Positions 34,164 to 43,798 of a DNA stretch of 64,000 nucleotides are shown here, in pieces. Made by a program: the position numbers and the translations under genes. The DNA comes from Streptosporangium roseum DSM 43021 (GTDB taxonomy: Bacteria; Actinomycetota; Actinomycetes; Streptosporangiales; Streptosporangiaceae), in assembly GCF_000024865.1 (NCBI RefSeq), contig NC_013595.1, positions 4,216,001-4,280,000 on the forward strand, given 5' to 3'. Every line of letters begins with the position of its first letter. Position 1 is the stretch's first letter. Below the pieces are notes generated by a model, which worked only from the letters and a program-made list of their open reading frames with translations, searched no databases and was not told the origin of the DNA.

Positions 34164-35534
34164 ATGTCTCTCCAGCCGGGTGGAACGCGGGTCAGGACGG
34201 CGTACTGCGGCTTCGCCGTCTTCGGAGCCTTCTGGGGGGTGTGGGGCGCCTCCGTCCCCGCGATCCGGGAGCAGGCCGGTCTCACCGACGGGGAGCTGGG
34301 CACGGCGCTGCTGTTCGTCGGCGCCGGGGCGCTTCCGGCGATGCTGACCGCCGGACGGGCCGTCGACCGGTGGGGCCACCGCCTGACCGCGCTCCTGCTC
34401 GTCCTGCTCGGCGCCGTCGGCGTCGCGGTGGCCGTCGTGGCCCGGGACCTTCCGAGCCTGTCCGCCGGGCTGGCGCTGCTCGGCGCGGCGTCGGGCGCCG
34501 CGGACGTGGCCGTCAACGCGGCCGCCGGCTCGGCCGAGCGCGCCGCGGGCCGGCCGGTCATCACCAGGGCGCACGGCTTCTTCTCCGCCGCCGTGGTGGT
34601 GGCCAGCCTCGCCACCGGCCTGCTCGGCGGCGTCGCGGCGCCCGTCGTGGTCCCGTTCGCGCTGGTCGCGGTGGCCGCCGCGGGAGCGGGCCTGCTCATC
34701 GCCGCCGACGCCCGCGGCCACTCGGCCTCCCCCGGCCGGCGCGGCGCGGCGCCGGAGCCCGGTCCCGGCGGCCGGTCGGTCCTGCGGGCGTACCTGCCGC
34801 TCCTGCTGGTCGCCGGAGCGCTGGGCGCGCTCGCCTTCGCCGTGGAGAACGCCCATCAGAGCTGGAGCGCGGTCTACATGGCCGACATGCTGCGCGCCGA
34901 TCCCGTGCTCGCCGCCGCGGGCCCCGCGGTCTTCGCGGCGGTCGTCGCGCTCACCCGGTTCGCGGCGGGCTCCCTGAGATCCGGCCACGCCATGACCGTC
35001 CTGATCCTCGGCGCGGTCACGGCGGCCACGGGGACGGTCCTGCTCGCCTCAGCCTCGTCCGTCCCACCGGCGCTGGCCGGGCTCGCCCTGGCCGCCGCCG
35101 GCACCGCCGTGCTGTTCCCGACCCTGCTCGGCCTGGTCACCGCCGACGTCCCGGACTCCGCCCGCGGCGCCGCCACCTCGGTCATGACCACCGTGTCCTA
35201 CCTGGGCTTCCTCGCCGGGCCGGTGTACGTGGGGTACTGGGCCCAATCCGCCGGGCTGCCGGGCGCCATGCTGGCGGTGTCCGCGCTCGCGGGCGCGCTG
35301 GCCCTGCTGACCTGGCCCGCCCTCCGCGCCGCCGTCCCGCTCCGCGGGGAGAGCGCCGCCCGCCCGTCCACGCGCCCGCCCGCGGGGGGACGGCCGTCTT
35401 CAGAGGAGATCGCGCGCGGCGGCCACGGCGGCCTGGCCGAAGCTGATGCCCCCGTCGTTGGGCGGGACGCGATGGTGGGTCAGCACCCGGAAGTCCCGGA
35501 GCCGGAGCGCCTGGACGAGCCTGCCGAGAAGTAG
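34164..35534 (+). CDS. MFS transporter, apparently leaderless
   Basis: 456 residues. About 12 membrane helices lie in residues 10-400, with an MFS loop motif (GRAVDRWGHRLTALLL) after helix 2, resembling sugar or drug/proton exporters of the MFS. No Shine-Dalgarno precedes the ATG; the operator occupies that space, so the mRNA may be leaderless. The last about 45 residues are hydrophilic and lie antisense to the hypF 3' end (135-bp overlap), so the C-terminus is probably non-functional tail. Controlled by the adjacent LacI protein (inference). Confidence 0.8.
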   Translation: MSLQPGGTRVRTAYCGFAVFGAFWGVWGASVPAIREQAGLTDGELGTALLFVGAGALPAMLTAGRAVDRWGHRLTALLLVLLGAVGVAVAVVARDLPSLSAGLALLGAASGAADVAVNAAAGSAERAAGRPVITRAHGFFSAAVVVASLATGLLGGVAAPVVVPFALVAVAAAGAGLLIAADARGHSASPGRRGAAPEPGPGGRSVLRAYLPLLLVAGALGALAFAVENAHQSWSAVYMADMLRADPVLAAAGPAVFAAVVALTRFAAGSLRSGHAMTVLILGAVTAATGTVLLASASSVPPALAGLALAAAGTAVLFPTLLGLVTADVPDSARGAATSVMTTVSYLGFLAGPVYVGYWAQSAGLPGAMLAVSALAGALALLTWPALRAAVPLRGESAARPSTRPPAGGRPSSEEIARGGHGGLAEADAPVVGRDAMVGQHPEVPEPERLDEPAEK

Positions 35535-37727
35535 CTGGTTCTGGAAGACGCCGCCGGACAGGGCGACCGTGCCGACGCCGGTGGACGAGCGGAGTCGCGC
35601 GCAGCTCGCGGCGGTGGCGGCGGCGAGCCCGTTGTGGAAGCGGGCGGAGACGACCGCCGGGTCGGCGCCGGCACGCAGGTCCTCCACGACGGCCCGGATG
35701 AGGTCGCCGGTCCGGATCGTCAGCAGCTCGCCGTCGCCGCCGTGGAGCCGGGCCGGGTAGGCGGACTCCTCGGCGGGATCGGCCCGCTGTTCCAGCGCGA
35801 TCGCGGCCTGCCCCTCGTAGGTGACGGTGTCGCGGAGTCCGAGGATCGCCGCGACGGCGTCGAACAGCCGCCCGGCGCTGGAGGTGAGGGGGGAGTTCAC
35901 GCCGGATCTGGCCACGGCCACCACGTCGTCCCAGTCCCGGTGGCGGGAGATCACCTGGAGATCGCCGGGTGGCGTGCCGTCGTAGGCCGCGTCCAGATGC
36001 GCGGCGGCCATCCGCCAGGGTTGCCTGATCGCCGCCGTGCCGCCGGGCAGCGGCACCGGTGCCAGGCATCCGGCCCGGGTGAAGCCGGTCAGGTCGGCCA
36101 CGAGGAGCTCGCCGCCCCACAGGGTGCCGTCGGCGCCGTAGCCGAGGCCGTCGAAGGCCACTCCGATGACTGGGCCGGCCTCCTGGTTGTCGGCCAGGCA
36201 GGAGGCGATGTGCGCGTGGTGGTGCTGGACCCCGACCAGGTCGACTCCGTCCATGTCGTGGGCGTATTTGGTGGACAGGTACTCCGGGTGGAGGTCGTGC
36301 GCGACAACCCGGGGCGTGATGTCGAACAGCCGCCGGAAATGGTCGATCCCCTCGCTGAAGGAGCGCAGCGTCTCGTAGTTCTCCAGGTCGCCGATGTGGT
36401 GGGAGACGAAGGCGCGTCCTCCCTCGGCGAGGCAGAAGGTGTTCTTCAGCTCCGCGCCGCACGCCAGCACCGCCCGCCGTACGGGACGGAGGAGCCGGAG
36501 CGGCTCGGGGGCGTATCCCCGTGATCTCCGCAGCGGGAGCTCGCGCCCCCCTGCCGCGAGGACCACCGAGTCGTCGGTGCGGACGTGGATCGGGCGGTCG
36601 TGGGTGAGGAAGCGGTCGGCGATGCCGGCGAGGCGGGTGAACGCGTCGCGGTCCCGGTAGGCGATGGGCTCGTCGGAGAGGTTCCCGCTGGTCAGGACGT
36701 ACGGACGGGCGATCTCTCCGGCGAGAAGGTGGTGCATGGGCGTGTAGGGCAGCATGACGCCGAGGCGGCGGTCGCCCGGTGCCACGGCCTCGGCCAGCGG
36801 GGCGCCGGGGCGGCGGGGCAGCAGCACGATCGGCCGCCGGGGGCCGGTGAGCAGCCGTTCGGCCACCTGGTCCAGCTCGCACAGCGTGCGCGCGGCGTCG
36901 AGGTCGGCGACCATGACGGCGAACGGCCTGTCCTCGCGGTGCTTGCGCGACCGCAGGGCCCGCACGGCGGCCTCGTCGGTGGCGTCGGCCGCCAGGTGAT
37001 AGCCGCCGAGGCCCTTGACGGCCAGGACGCCGCCCGACCGCACCACCTCGGCCGCGAGCCCGATCGGATCGCGACCGCCGCCGCCGTCGGCCCCGGCGCC
37101 GCCGGGGTGGTGGGCGCGGCCGCCGGCGCCGAGCAGCCGCAGCGCCGGACCGCAGGCCGGGCAGCAGGTCGGCTGGGCGTGGAACCTGCGGTCGTGCGGA
37201 TCGAGGTATTCGGCCGTGCACTCCTCGCACATGGCGAACCCGGCCATCGTCGTGGCCGGCCGGTCGTAGGGGACGTCGCGGATGACGGTGAACCTCGGCC
37301 CGCAGTTGGTGCAGTTGATGAAGGGATGGCGGTAACGGCGGTCGGCGGGGTCGGACAGCTCGGCCAGGCAGTCCGCGCACGTCGCGACGTCGGGCGAGAT
37401 CAGTGCCGCCCGCGCGCCCCCCTCCCTGCTGCCGGCGATGAGGAAAGCGTGGTCACCGAGGGCGGGCACGGCGGTGACGGTGATGCGGTGGATCACCGCC
37501 AGCGGCGGCGCGTGGCCCCGCAGATCCTCCTGGAAACGCGTGACGTTCTCCCGCGTCCCCTCCGCCTCGATGAACACGCCCTCGCTGTCGTTCCCCACCC
37601 ACCCCGACAGGGCCAGCCGCCGGGCCAGGGAGTGGACGTGGGGACGGAAACCCACCCCCTGCACGATCCCTTCGACCCGGATCCTGACCCGCGTCCGAGG
37701 CTCGGTCCGCGCCGCTCCGGTGCTCAT
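35400..37727 (-). CDS. hypF: Hydrogenase maturation carbamoyltransferase HypF
   Basis: 775 residues. Acylphosphatase domain (EGIVQGVGFRPHVHSLARRL), two HypF zinc fingers (CADC...CTNCGP and CEEC...CPACGP), YrdC-like domain (GLGGYHLAADATDEAAVRAL) and Kae1-like domain (HDLHPEYLSTKYA, HHHAHIASCLADN, ALSGGVFQNQLLL). It activates carbamoyl phosphate and loads HypE Cys with a carboxamide that becomes cyanide of the Ni-Fe site. Divergent from the rest of the hydrogenase operon with a shared 168-bp promoter region. Confidence 0.95.
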   Translation of the reverse strand: MSTGAARTEPRTRVRIRVEGIVQGVGFRPHVHSLARRLALSGWVGNDSEGVFIEAEGTRENVTRFQEDLRGHAPPLAVIHRITVTAVPALGDHAFLIAGSREGGARAALISPDVATCADCLAELSDPADRRYRHPFINCTNCGPRFTVIRDVPYDRPATTMAGFAMCEECTAEYLDPHDRRFHAQPTCCPACGPALRLLGAGGRAHHPGGAGADGGGGRDPIGLAAEVVRSGGVLAVKGLGGYHLAADATDEAAVRALRSRKHREDRPFAVMVADLDAARTLCELDQVAERLLTGPRRPIVLLPRRPGAPLAEAVAPGDRRLGVMLPYTPMHHLLAGEIARPYVLTSGNLSDEPIAYRDRDAFTRLAGIADRFLTHDRPIHVRTDDSVVLAAGGRELPLRRSRGYAPEPLRLLRPVRRAVLACGAELKNTFCLAEGGRAFVSHHIGDLENYETLRSFSEGIDHFRRLFDITPRVVAHDLHPEYLSTKYAHDMDGVDLVGVQHHHAHIASCLADNQEAGPVIGVAFDGLGYGADGTLWGGELLVADLTGFTRAGCLAPVPLPGGTAAIRQPWRMAAAHLDAAYDGTPPGDLQVISRHRDWDDVVAVARSGVNSPLTSSAGRLFDAVAAILGLRDTVTYEGQAAIALEQRADPAEESAYPARLHGGDGELLTIRTGDLIRAVVEDLRAGADPAVVSARFHNGLAAATAASCARLRSSTGVGTVALSGGVFQNQLLLGRLVQALRLRDFRVLTHHRVPPNDGGISFGQAAVAAARDLL

Positions 37728-37820
37728 GCGGCCATCTTGCCCGCGGCCCCGGCCGGCGGCGGCGGACGCGCACGGTCCCGGGGGAGAAGGTTGCGCCCAT
37801 GATCAGACCTTTACTCCGGT

Positions 37821-37849
37821 TTGTAGCGGCGAAGGTGTCGAGTATATGA
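37821..37849 (+). promoter_or_regulatory. Candidate promoter of the hydrogenase operon
   Basis: TTGTAG (37821-37826) and TATATG (37843-37848), 16 bp apart, about 47 bases before the first gene. The imperfect inverted repeat GTGTcgagtatatgaACAC (37835-37853) covers the -10, and ACCGTAA is directly repeated just downstream. A repressor or activator site is inferred. Confidence 0.4.
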
Positions 37850-37895
37850 ACACTCACCGTAATCTGACGACTACCGTAAATAACGGAGCGTCCAC

Positions 37896-38540
37896 ATGTC
37901 AGTGACATCGACCATGCAAGCAGCCGTCGGCGAAGCCTTCGCCCGGCGTGACCGCGCCGCCCGCGCCCTCGCGGAGGACTCCGGGCGCATCGCGCGGGCA
38001 TGCCGGGACATGGCGGTCCGGTTCCGCCACGGCGGCAAGCTGATCGTCTTCGGCAACGGCGGCGGCGGCACGGACGCGGCCCACATCGCGGTCGAGTTCA
38101 TGCACCCGGTCGTCGTGGGCAAGAGGGCCCTTCCGGCGATCGCGCTGAGCAACGACGCCGCGACGGTCAGCGGGGTGGGCAACCGCGAGGGCCTTGCCGA
38201 GACCTTCGCCCACCAGGTCCACCGCTGGGCGGACCCGGCCGACATGGCGCTGGGGATCTCCCGCGACGGCCGCTGCGAGAACGTCCTGCGGGGCCTGGAG
38301 ATGGCCAAGACCCTGGGCCTGTTCACCTTCGCCCTGGCGGGCGGCGACGGAGGCCCCCTCGCGCGGAGCCCGGCGGCCGACCACGTGCTGACCGTCGCCT
38401 CGGACGATCCCGCCGTGGTCAAGGAGATCCACGTCACCGCCTACCACGTGCTGTGGGAGCTGGTGCATGTGTTCTACGAGCAGCCCGGCCCGCTCGGTGC
38501 CGGGACGCCCGGAGGGACGAGCGGGGAGGCGGCCGGATGA
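37896..38540 (+). CDS. SIS-domain protein (GmhA-like), hydrogenase-associated
   Basis: 214 residues with one sugar-isomerase (SIS) fold like phosphoheptose isomerase: helix-rich N-terminus, FGNGGGGTDAAHIAVEF phosphate-binding loop and C-terminal EIHVTAYHVLWELVH. The second phosphosugar loop, usually STSGxSxN, reads ISRDGRCEN and is degenerate, so isomerase activity is doubtful. GGAG lies seven bases before the ATG. It heads the hydrogenase operon and is ATGA-coupled to a HypC-like gene. Related genes accompany group 1h hydrogenases in other actinobacteria (known association), with no established role. Confidence 0.75.
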   Translation: MSVTSTMQAAVGEAFARRDRAARALAEDSGRIARACRDMAVRFRHGGKLIVFGNGGGGTDAAHIAVEFMHPVVVGKRALPAIALSNDAATVSGVGNREGLAETFAHQVHRWADPADMALGISRDGRCENVLRGLEMAKTLGLFTFALAGGDGGPLARSPAADHVLTVASDDPAVVKEIHVTAYHVLWELVHVFYEQPGPLGAGTPGGTSGEAAG

Positions 38541-38770
38541 CCGGGCCCGGAGACTGCCCGGCTGGCGTGTGCGTCACCTGCTCGGACGAGGCCGTGCCGA
38601 TGACGGTGCTCCGGCTGGTGGAGCCGGACCTGGCGATGGCCGGCACCGGCGGTGCCGTCCAGGAGGTGAGCGTGGCGCTGGTCGACGCGGCGGTGGGCGA
38701 CACCGTCCTCGTGCACGCCAAGGAGGCCATCGCCGTGATCGCGAAGGGAGCCGGCGATGAGCAGGCTTGA
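38537..38770 (+). CDS. HypC/HupF-like chaperone, divergent
   Basis: 77 residues resembling the HypC family fold (VLRLVEPDLAMAG, EVSVALVDAAVGDTVLVHAK). It lacks the canonical Met-Cys N-terminus; Cys residues lie at 7, 12 and 15 (CPAGVCVTCSDEAVP). HypC proteins carry the Fe(CN)2CO unit between HypD and the large subunit. A second, canonical HypC is encoded at 46826, so this one may be specialised for HhyL or for the SIS proteins that flank it. Overlaps both neighbours (ATGA and 14 bp). Confidence 0.65.
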   Translation: MTGPGDCPAGVCVTCSDEAVPMTVLRLVEPDLAMAGTGGAVQEVSVALVDAAVGDTVLVHAKEAIAVIAKGAGDEQA

Positions 38771-39434
38771 GGGACCGCCGGCCGAGGGGGTGCGGGACCT
38801 GTACCCCTTCCTCTACGAGGGCCGGGCCGACCTCGAGTCGGTGCTGGCGGAGGCGTGCCGCTCCACCGAGGAGAAGGCCGCCGAGATCGTACGGCTGCGC
38901 TGGCAGGTGGCCGAGGCGTCCGCCGACGCGCTCATGGAGTGCGCGGGGGAGATGGCTCTGCGGTTCGCCTCGGGCGGGCGGCTGTTCGCCTTCGGCAACG
39001 GCGGCAGCAGCACCGACGCCCAGGAGGTGGCGACCGCCTTCCTCCATCCGCCCTACGGCCTGTCCCTGCCCGCCCTGTCCCTGACCAGCGACGTCGCCGT
39101 GGTCACCGCGCTCTCCAACGACGTGGGGTTCGACGTCGTCTTCGCGCGTCAGCTCGCGGCGCTGGGACGGCACGGTGACATCGCCGTCGGCCTGTCGACG
39201 AGCGGGGGCTCCGCCAACGTCGTGCGCGCCTTCGAGGAGGCGACGCGCAGGGGCATGCTCACCGTCGGCCTGGCCGGGGACGAGGGAGGCAGGCTGGCCG
39301 AACTCGACCTGCTCGACTACCTGTTCGTCATCCCGTCGTCGTCCGTGCACCGGATCCAGGAGGCCCAGACGACGGTCTACCACGTGCTGTGGGAGCTCAC
39401 CCAGCACGCGCTCGGAGCGGTGCCCGCCCCGTAG
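38757..39434 (+). CDS. Second SIS-domain protein (GmhA-like)
   Basis: 225 residues. Both phosphosugar motifs are intact: FGNGGSSTDAQEVATAF and LSTSGGSANVVRAF, with IQEAQTTVYHVLWELTQ at the C-terminus. It is longer at the N-terminus than the first SIS protein and may pair with it as a heteromer with one degenerate site. Start overlaps the HypC-like stop by 14 bp. Its substrate and its link to hydrogenase assembly are unknown. Confidence 0.75.
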   Translation: MSRLEGPPAEGVRDLYPFLYEGRADLESVLAEACRSTEEKAAEIVRLRWQVAEASADALMECAGEMALRFASGGRLFAFGNGGSSTDAQEVATAFLHPPYGLSLPALSLTSDVAVVTALSNDVGFDVVFARQLAALGRHGDIAVGLSTSGGSANVVRAFEEATRRGMLTVGLAGDEGGRLAELDLLDYLFVIPSSSVHRIQEAQTTVYHVLWELTQHALGAVPAP

Positions 39435-39469
39435 GCCCGCGGAGCCGGGCGACCGGCCGCGGCTCTCCC

Positions 39470-39502
39470 CAGGAGACCCAGGAGACCAGGAACCAGGAGA
39501 CC
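39470..39502 (+). repeat. Threefold CAGGAGACC direct repeat
   Basis: Exact copies at 39470, 39479 and 39494, just upstream of the leader ORF and the hydrogenase structural genes. Each copy contains a Shine-Dalgarno-like AGGAG. Could be a slippage product or an RNA-binding platform. Confidence 0.5.
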
Positions 39503-39520
39503 CCGGAGAAGGGACGCGTC

Positions 39521-39591
39521 ATGACCCGTACCGCACATGCCCCCCGCACCGATCACGACAGATCGCCATCGACGAGGAGTGGGGAGGCGGC

Positions 39592-39595
<4 letters not shown>
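39521..39595 (+). CDS. 24-residue leader ORF coupled to hhyS
   Basis: ATG at 39521 has AGAAGGGA six bases upstream. The ORF encodes MTRTAHAPRTDHDRSPSTRS then GEAA and stops in an ATGA overlap with the hhyS start at 39592. Hydrophilic, no motif. It may only couple or prime translation of hhyS, which also has its own GGGGAGG. Functional peptide not shown. Confidence 0.4.
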
Positions 39596-40668
<1,073 letters not shown>

Positions 40669-40675
40669 GCTGAAA

Positions 40676-42484
40676 ATGAAGACCTCACCGAGATCGGGGC
40701 AGAGCGGCCCGCAGGACCAGCCACGCGAGCTGGTCGAGATGTCGTGGGACCCCATCACGCGCATCGTGGGGAGCCTGGGCATCTACTGCAAGGTCGACTT
40801 CAAGAACCGGGAGGTGGCCGAGTGTTACAGCACCTCGTCGATCTTCCGCGGCTACAGCATCTTCATGAAGGGCAAGGATCCGCGCGACGCGCACTTCATC
40901 ACCAGCCGGATCTGCGGGATCTGCGGTGACAACCACGCCACCTGTTCGGTCTACGCCCAGAACATGGCCTACGGCGCCCGCCCGCCGGCCCTGGGGGAGT
41001 GGATCCTCAACTGCGGCGAGGCCGCCGAGTACATGTTCGACCACAACATCTACCAGGAGAACCTGGTCGGGGTCGACTACTGCGAGAAGATGGTGCGCGA
41101 GACCAACCCCGGCGTGCTGGCCAAGGCCGAGCGGACCGAGGCCCCGCACGCGGCCGACCACGGCTACAAGACCATCGCCGACATCATGCGCTCCCTCAAC
41201 CCGCTCGAAGGCGAGTTCTACCGCGAGGCCCTGGCGGTGAGCCGTACCACCAGGGAGATGTTCTGCCTGATGGAGGGGCGGCACGTGCACCCCTCCACCC
41301 TCTACCCCGGCGGGGTGGGCACGGTCGCGACGGTGCAGCTCTTCACCGACTACCTCAGCCGGCTGATGCGCTACGTGGAGTTCATGAAGCGGGTCGTGCC
41401 CATGCACGACGACCTGTTCGACTTCTTCTACGACGCGCTGCCCGGCTACGAGGAGGTCGGCCGCAGGCGCGTGCTGCTGGGCTGCTGGGGCAGCTTCCAG
41501 GACCCGGAGCACTGTGACTTCACCTACGAGAACATGGCCTCCTGGGGTAAGCGGATGTTCGTCACCCCGGGGGTGATCGTCGACGGCAGGCTCGTCACGG
41601 ACGACCTGGTCGACATCAACCTCGGCATCCGGATCCTGCTGGGCAGCTCCTACTACGACGACTGGCAGGGGCAGGAGCCGTTCGTCACCCACGACCCGCT
41701 GGGCAACCCGGTCGACATCCGTCACCCGTGGAACCAGCACACCATCCCGCGCCCGCAGAAGCGCGACTTCACCGACAAGTACAGCTGGGTGATGTCACCG
41801 CGCTGGTTCGACGGCAAGGACATGCTGGCGCTGGACACCGGCGGCGGCCCGATCGCGCGCCTGTGGTCGACCGCGCTGTCGGGGAAGGTCGACATCGGCT
41901 ACGTCAGGGCGACTGGGCACAGCGTGGAGATCAACCTGCCGAAGACGGCCACCAAGCCCGAGAAGACGTTCGAGTGGAAGATCCCCGAGCGCAACGGCGA
42001 GCTGATGTCCAACGCGCTGGAACGCAACCGGGCCCGCACCTACTTCCAGGCCTACGCGGCGGCGTGCGCGCTGTACTTCGCCGAGCAGGGCCTGGCCGAG
42101 GTGCGCGCGGGACGGACCCAGACCTGGACGCCGTTCACGGTGCCGGAGGAGGCGATCAGCTGCGGGTTCACCGAGGCGGTGCGGGGCGTGCTGTCGCACC
42201 ACATGGTGATCAGGAACGGCAAGATCGCCAACTACCACCCGTATCCGCCCACGCCCTGGAACGCCAGCGTCCGCGACGTCAACGGGGTGCCGGGGCCGTA
42301 CGAGGACGCGGTGCAGAACACCCCGATCTTCGAGGAGAACTCCCCGGAGAACTTCAAGGGCATCGACATCATGCGCACCGTGCGTAGCTTCGACCCCTGC
42401 CTACCGTGCGGGGTCCACATGTATCTCGGTGACGGCAAGGAACTACGCAAGCTGCACAGCCCCCATGCCGCCAGCACCCTGTGA
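40676..42484 (+). CDS. hhyL: Group 1h [NiFe] hydrogenase large subunit
   Basis: 602 residues. The Ni-Fe site Cys pairs are RICGICGDNH (Cys80, Cys83) and DPCLPCGVH (Cys575, Cys578). His581 is followed by a 21-residue tail expected to be removed by the maturation protease encoded at 45763 once Ni is inserted. Other family signatures are DPITRIVGSLGI, GRHVHPSTLYPGG and the NPLEGEFYREAL region. ATG at 40676 lies eight bases after the hhyS stop with GGAG upstream. Together with HhyS it oxidises H2, feeding electrons to the respiratory chain during carbon starvation (established for the group). Confidence 0.95.
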   Translation: MKTSPRSGQSGPQDQPRELVEMSWDPITRIVGSLGIYCKVDFKNREVAECYSTSSIFRGYSIFMKGKDPRDAHFITSRICGICGDNHATCSVYAQNMAYGARPPALGEWILNCGEAAEYMFDHNIYQENLVGVDYCEKMVRETNPGVLAKAERTEAPHAADHGYKTIADIMRSLNPLEGEFYREALAVSRTTREMFCLMEGRHVHPSTLYPGGVGTVATVQLFTDYLSRLMRYVEFMKRVVPMHDDLFDFFYDALPGYEEVGRRRVLLGCWGSFQDPEHCDFTYENMASWGKRMFVTPGVIVDGRLVTDDLVDINLGIRILLGSSYYDDWQGQEPFVTHDPLGNPVDIRHPWNQHTIPRPQKRDFTDKYSWVMSPRWFDGKDMLALDTGGGPIARLWSTALSGKVDIGYVRATGHSVEINLPKTATKPEKTFEWKIPERNGELMSNALERNRARTYFQAYAAACALYFAEQGLAEVRAGRTQTWTPFTVPEEAISCGFTEAVRGVLSHHMVIRNGKIANYHPYPPTPWNASVRDVNGVPGPYEDAVQNTPIFEENSPENFKGIDIMRTVRSFDPCLPCGVHMYLGDGKELRKLHSPHAASTL

Positions 42485-42551
42485 TCAATCGGCCGCCGGG
42501 GAGCCGTCCGCTCCCCGGCGGGAGGACGTGAGGAAAGGTGGCGCGGGCACG

Positions 42552-43112
42552 ATGCCGCAAGCCCATGACGTTCAGGCGGCCGGAGGCCGCGTCGAGGCGT
42601 TGATCGCCGAACTCGCCACGCTCAGCGACCCCGTGACGCGTGCCAAGGCCGAGGAGCTCGTCCGCGTGCTGGTCGAGCTGTACGGCTCGGGCCTGGAACG
42701 GGTCGTCGAGATCGTCACCGACGCCGAGGCGGCGGAGGTGCTCCACCGCCTGGCCACCGACGACCTCGTCTCGGGCCTGCTCGTCCTGCACGACCTGCAT
42801 CCCCTGAGCACGGCCGAGCGCGTCCGCGCCGCCCTCGACGCCGTCCGGCCCCAGCTCGGGCTGCACGAGGGCGGAGTCGAGCTGCTCGGCGTGGACGAGA
42901 CCGGGGTCGTACGGCTGCGCCTGCAGGGCACCTGCCGGGGCTGCCCCTCCTCGCAGCTCGCCGTCACCTCCGCCGTCGAACGCGCCGTCCTCCAGGCCGC
43001 GCCGGAGGTGTCCGGGGTGGACATCGAGCGGCCGGCCGACGACCGGGCGCCGCTGCTGCAGATCCAGCACCGCCCGCCCGGCCCGTGCCCGGTGCCGGAG
43101 AAGGTCCCGTGA
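42552..43112 (+). CDS. NifU C-terminal-domain protein, hydrogenase operon
   Basis: 186 residues. N-terminal helical region (about 1-95), then a NifU-like Fe-S scaffold domain (VRLRLQGTCRGCPSSQLAVT, with CxxC, about 125-165). A role in Fe-S supply to the hydrogenase or as electron carrier is inferred. ATG at 42552 has AGGAAAGG 13 bases upstream; a GTG at 42528 in frame is an alternative. GTGA overlap with the next gene. Confidence 0.8.
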   Translation: MPQAHDVQAAGGRVEALIAELATLSDPVTRAKAEELVRVLVELYGSGLERVVEIVTDAEAAEVLHRLATDDLVSGLLVLHDLHPLSTAERVRAALDAVRPQLGLHEGGVELLGVDETGVVRLRLQGTCRGCPSSQLAVTSAVERAVLQAAPEVSGVDIERPADDRAPLLQIQHRPPGPCPVPEKVP

Positions 43113-43798
43113 CGGCCACCGGGCTGCGCCGGTTCCGCGAGCCCCGCGAGCCCGGCGTGGCACGGTGCGAGATGTGCGCGGAGCCGGCCGGCGAGGAGCA
43201 CGGCCACGTGGTCAACATCGAAAGCCGGGCGCTGCTCTGCGCCTGCCGCGCCTGCCACCTGCTGTTCACCCATGAGGCGGGCACCCGGAGGCGCTACCGC
43301 GCGGTGCCGGAGCGCTACCTCTACGCCCCGTCGTTCAGGCTGGCCGCGGCCGACTGGGAGGAGCTGCAGATCCCGGTCCGCACGGCGTTCTTCTTCCGCA
43401 ACTCCGCGCTCGACCAGATCGTCGCCTTCTACCCGAGCCCCGCCGGGGCGACCGAGTCCCTGCTCTCCCTGGAGACCTGGGAGCGCGTCATGGCGGACAA
43501 CCCGATGCTGGCCGACATCCGGCCGGACGTCGAGGCGCTCCTGGTGGACCGGCGCCCGGAGGGCGGCTCGGTGTGTCACCTGGTGCCGATCGCCGCCTGC
43601 TACGAGCTCGTCGGCCTGGTCCGGCTGCACTGGAAGGGCTTCGACGGCGGGCAGGAGGCGTGGGAGGCCATCGACGGCTTCTTCGCCGAGCTGCGCCGGC
43701 GCAGCCGCGCCGTGCCGTCCGCGGAGCCCGCGGGGCTCGTCGGAGCCGCAGGACCCGGAGGGCCCGCGGGACCCGGAGGAGAAGACGATGCTCGATGA
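43109..43798 (+). CDS. Hydrogenase-associated DUF5947-like protein
   Basis: 229 residues. Cys pairs near the N-terminus (CEMC about 20-23, and LLCACRACHLLF) could bind metal. A mixed alpha/beta body follows (RYLYAPSFRLAAADWEELQI) and the tail is Gly/Pro-rich. It resembles the uncharacterised DUF5947 family seen beside actinobacterial hydrogenases. GTG start coupled to the NifU gene. Possible role in electron transfer or assembly; not demonstrated. Confidence 0.7.
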   Translation: MTATGLRRFREPREPGVARCEMCAEPAGEEHGHVVNIESRALLCACRACHLLFTHEAGTRRRYRAVPERYLYAPSFRLAAADWEELQIPVRTAFFFRNSALDQIVAFYPSPAGATESLLSLETWERVMADNPMLADIRPDVEALLVDRRPEGGSVCHLVPIAACYELVGLVRLHWKGFDGGQEAWEAIDGFFAELRRRSRAVPSAEPAGLVGAAGPGGPAGPGGEDDAR

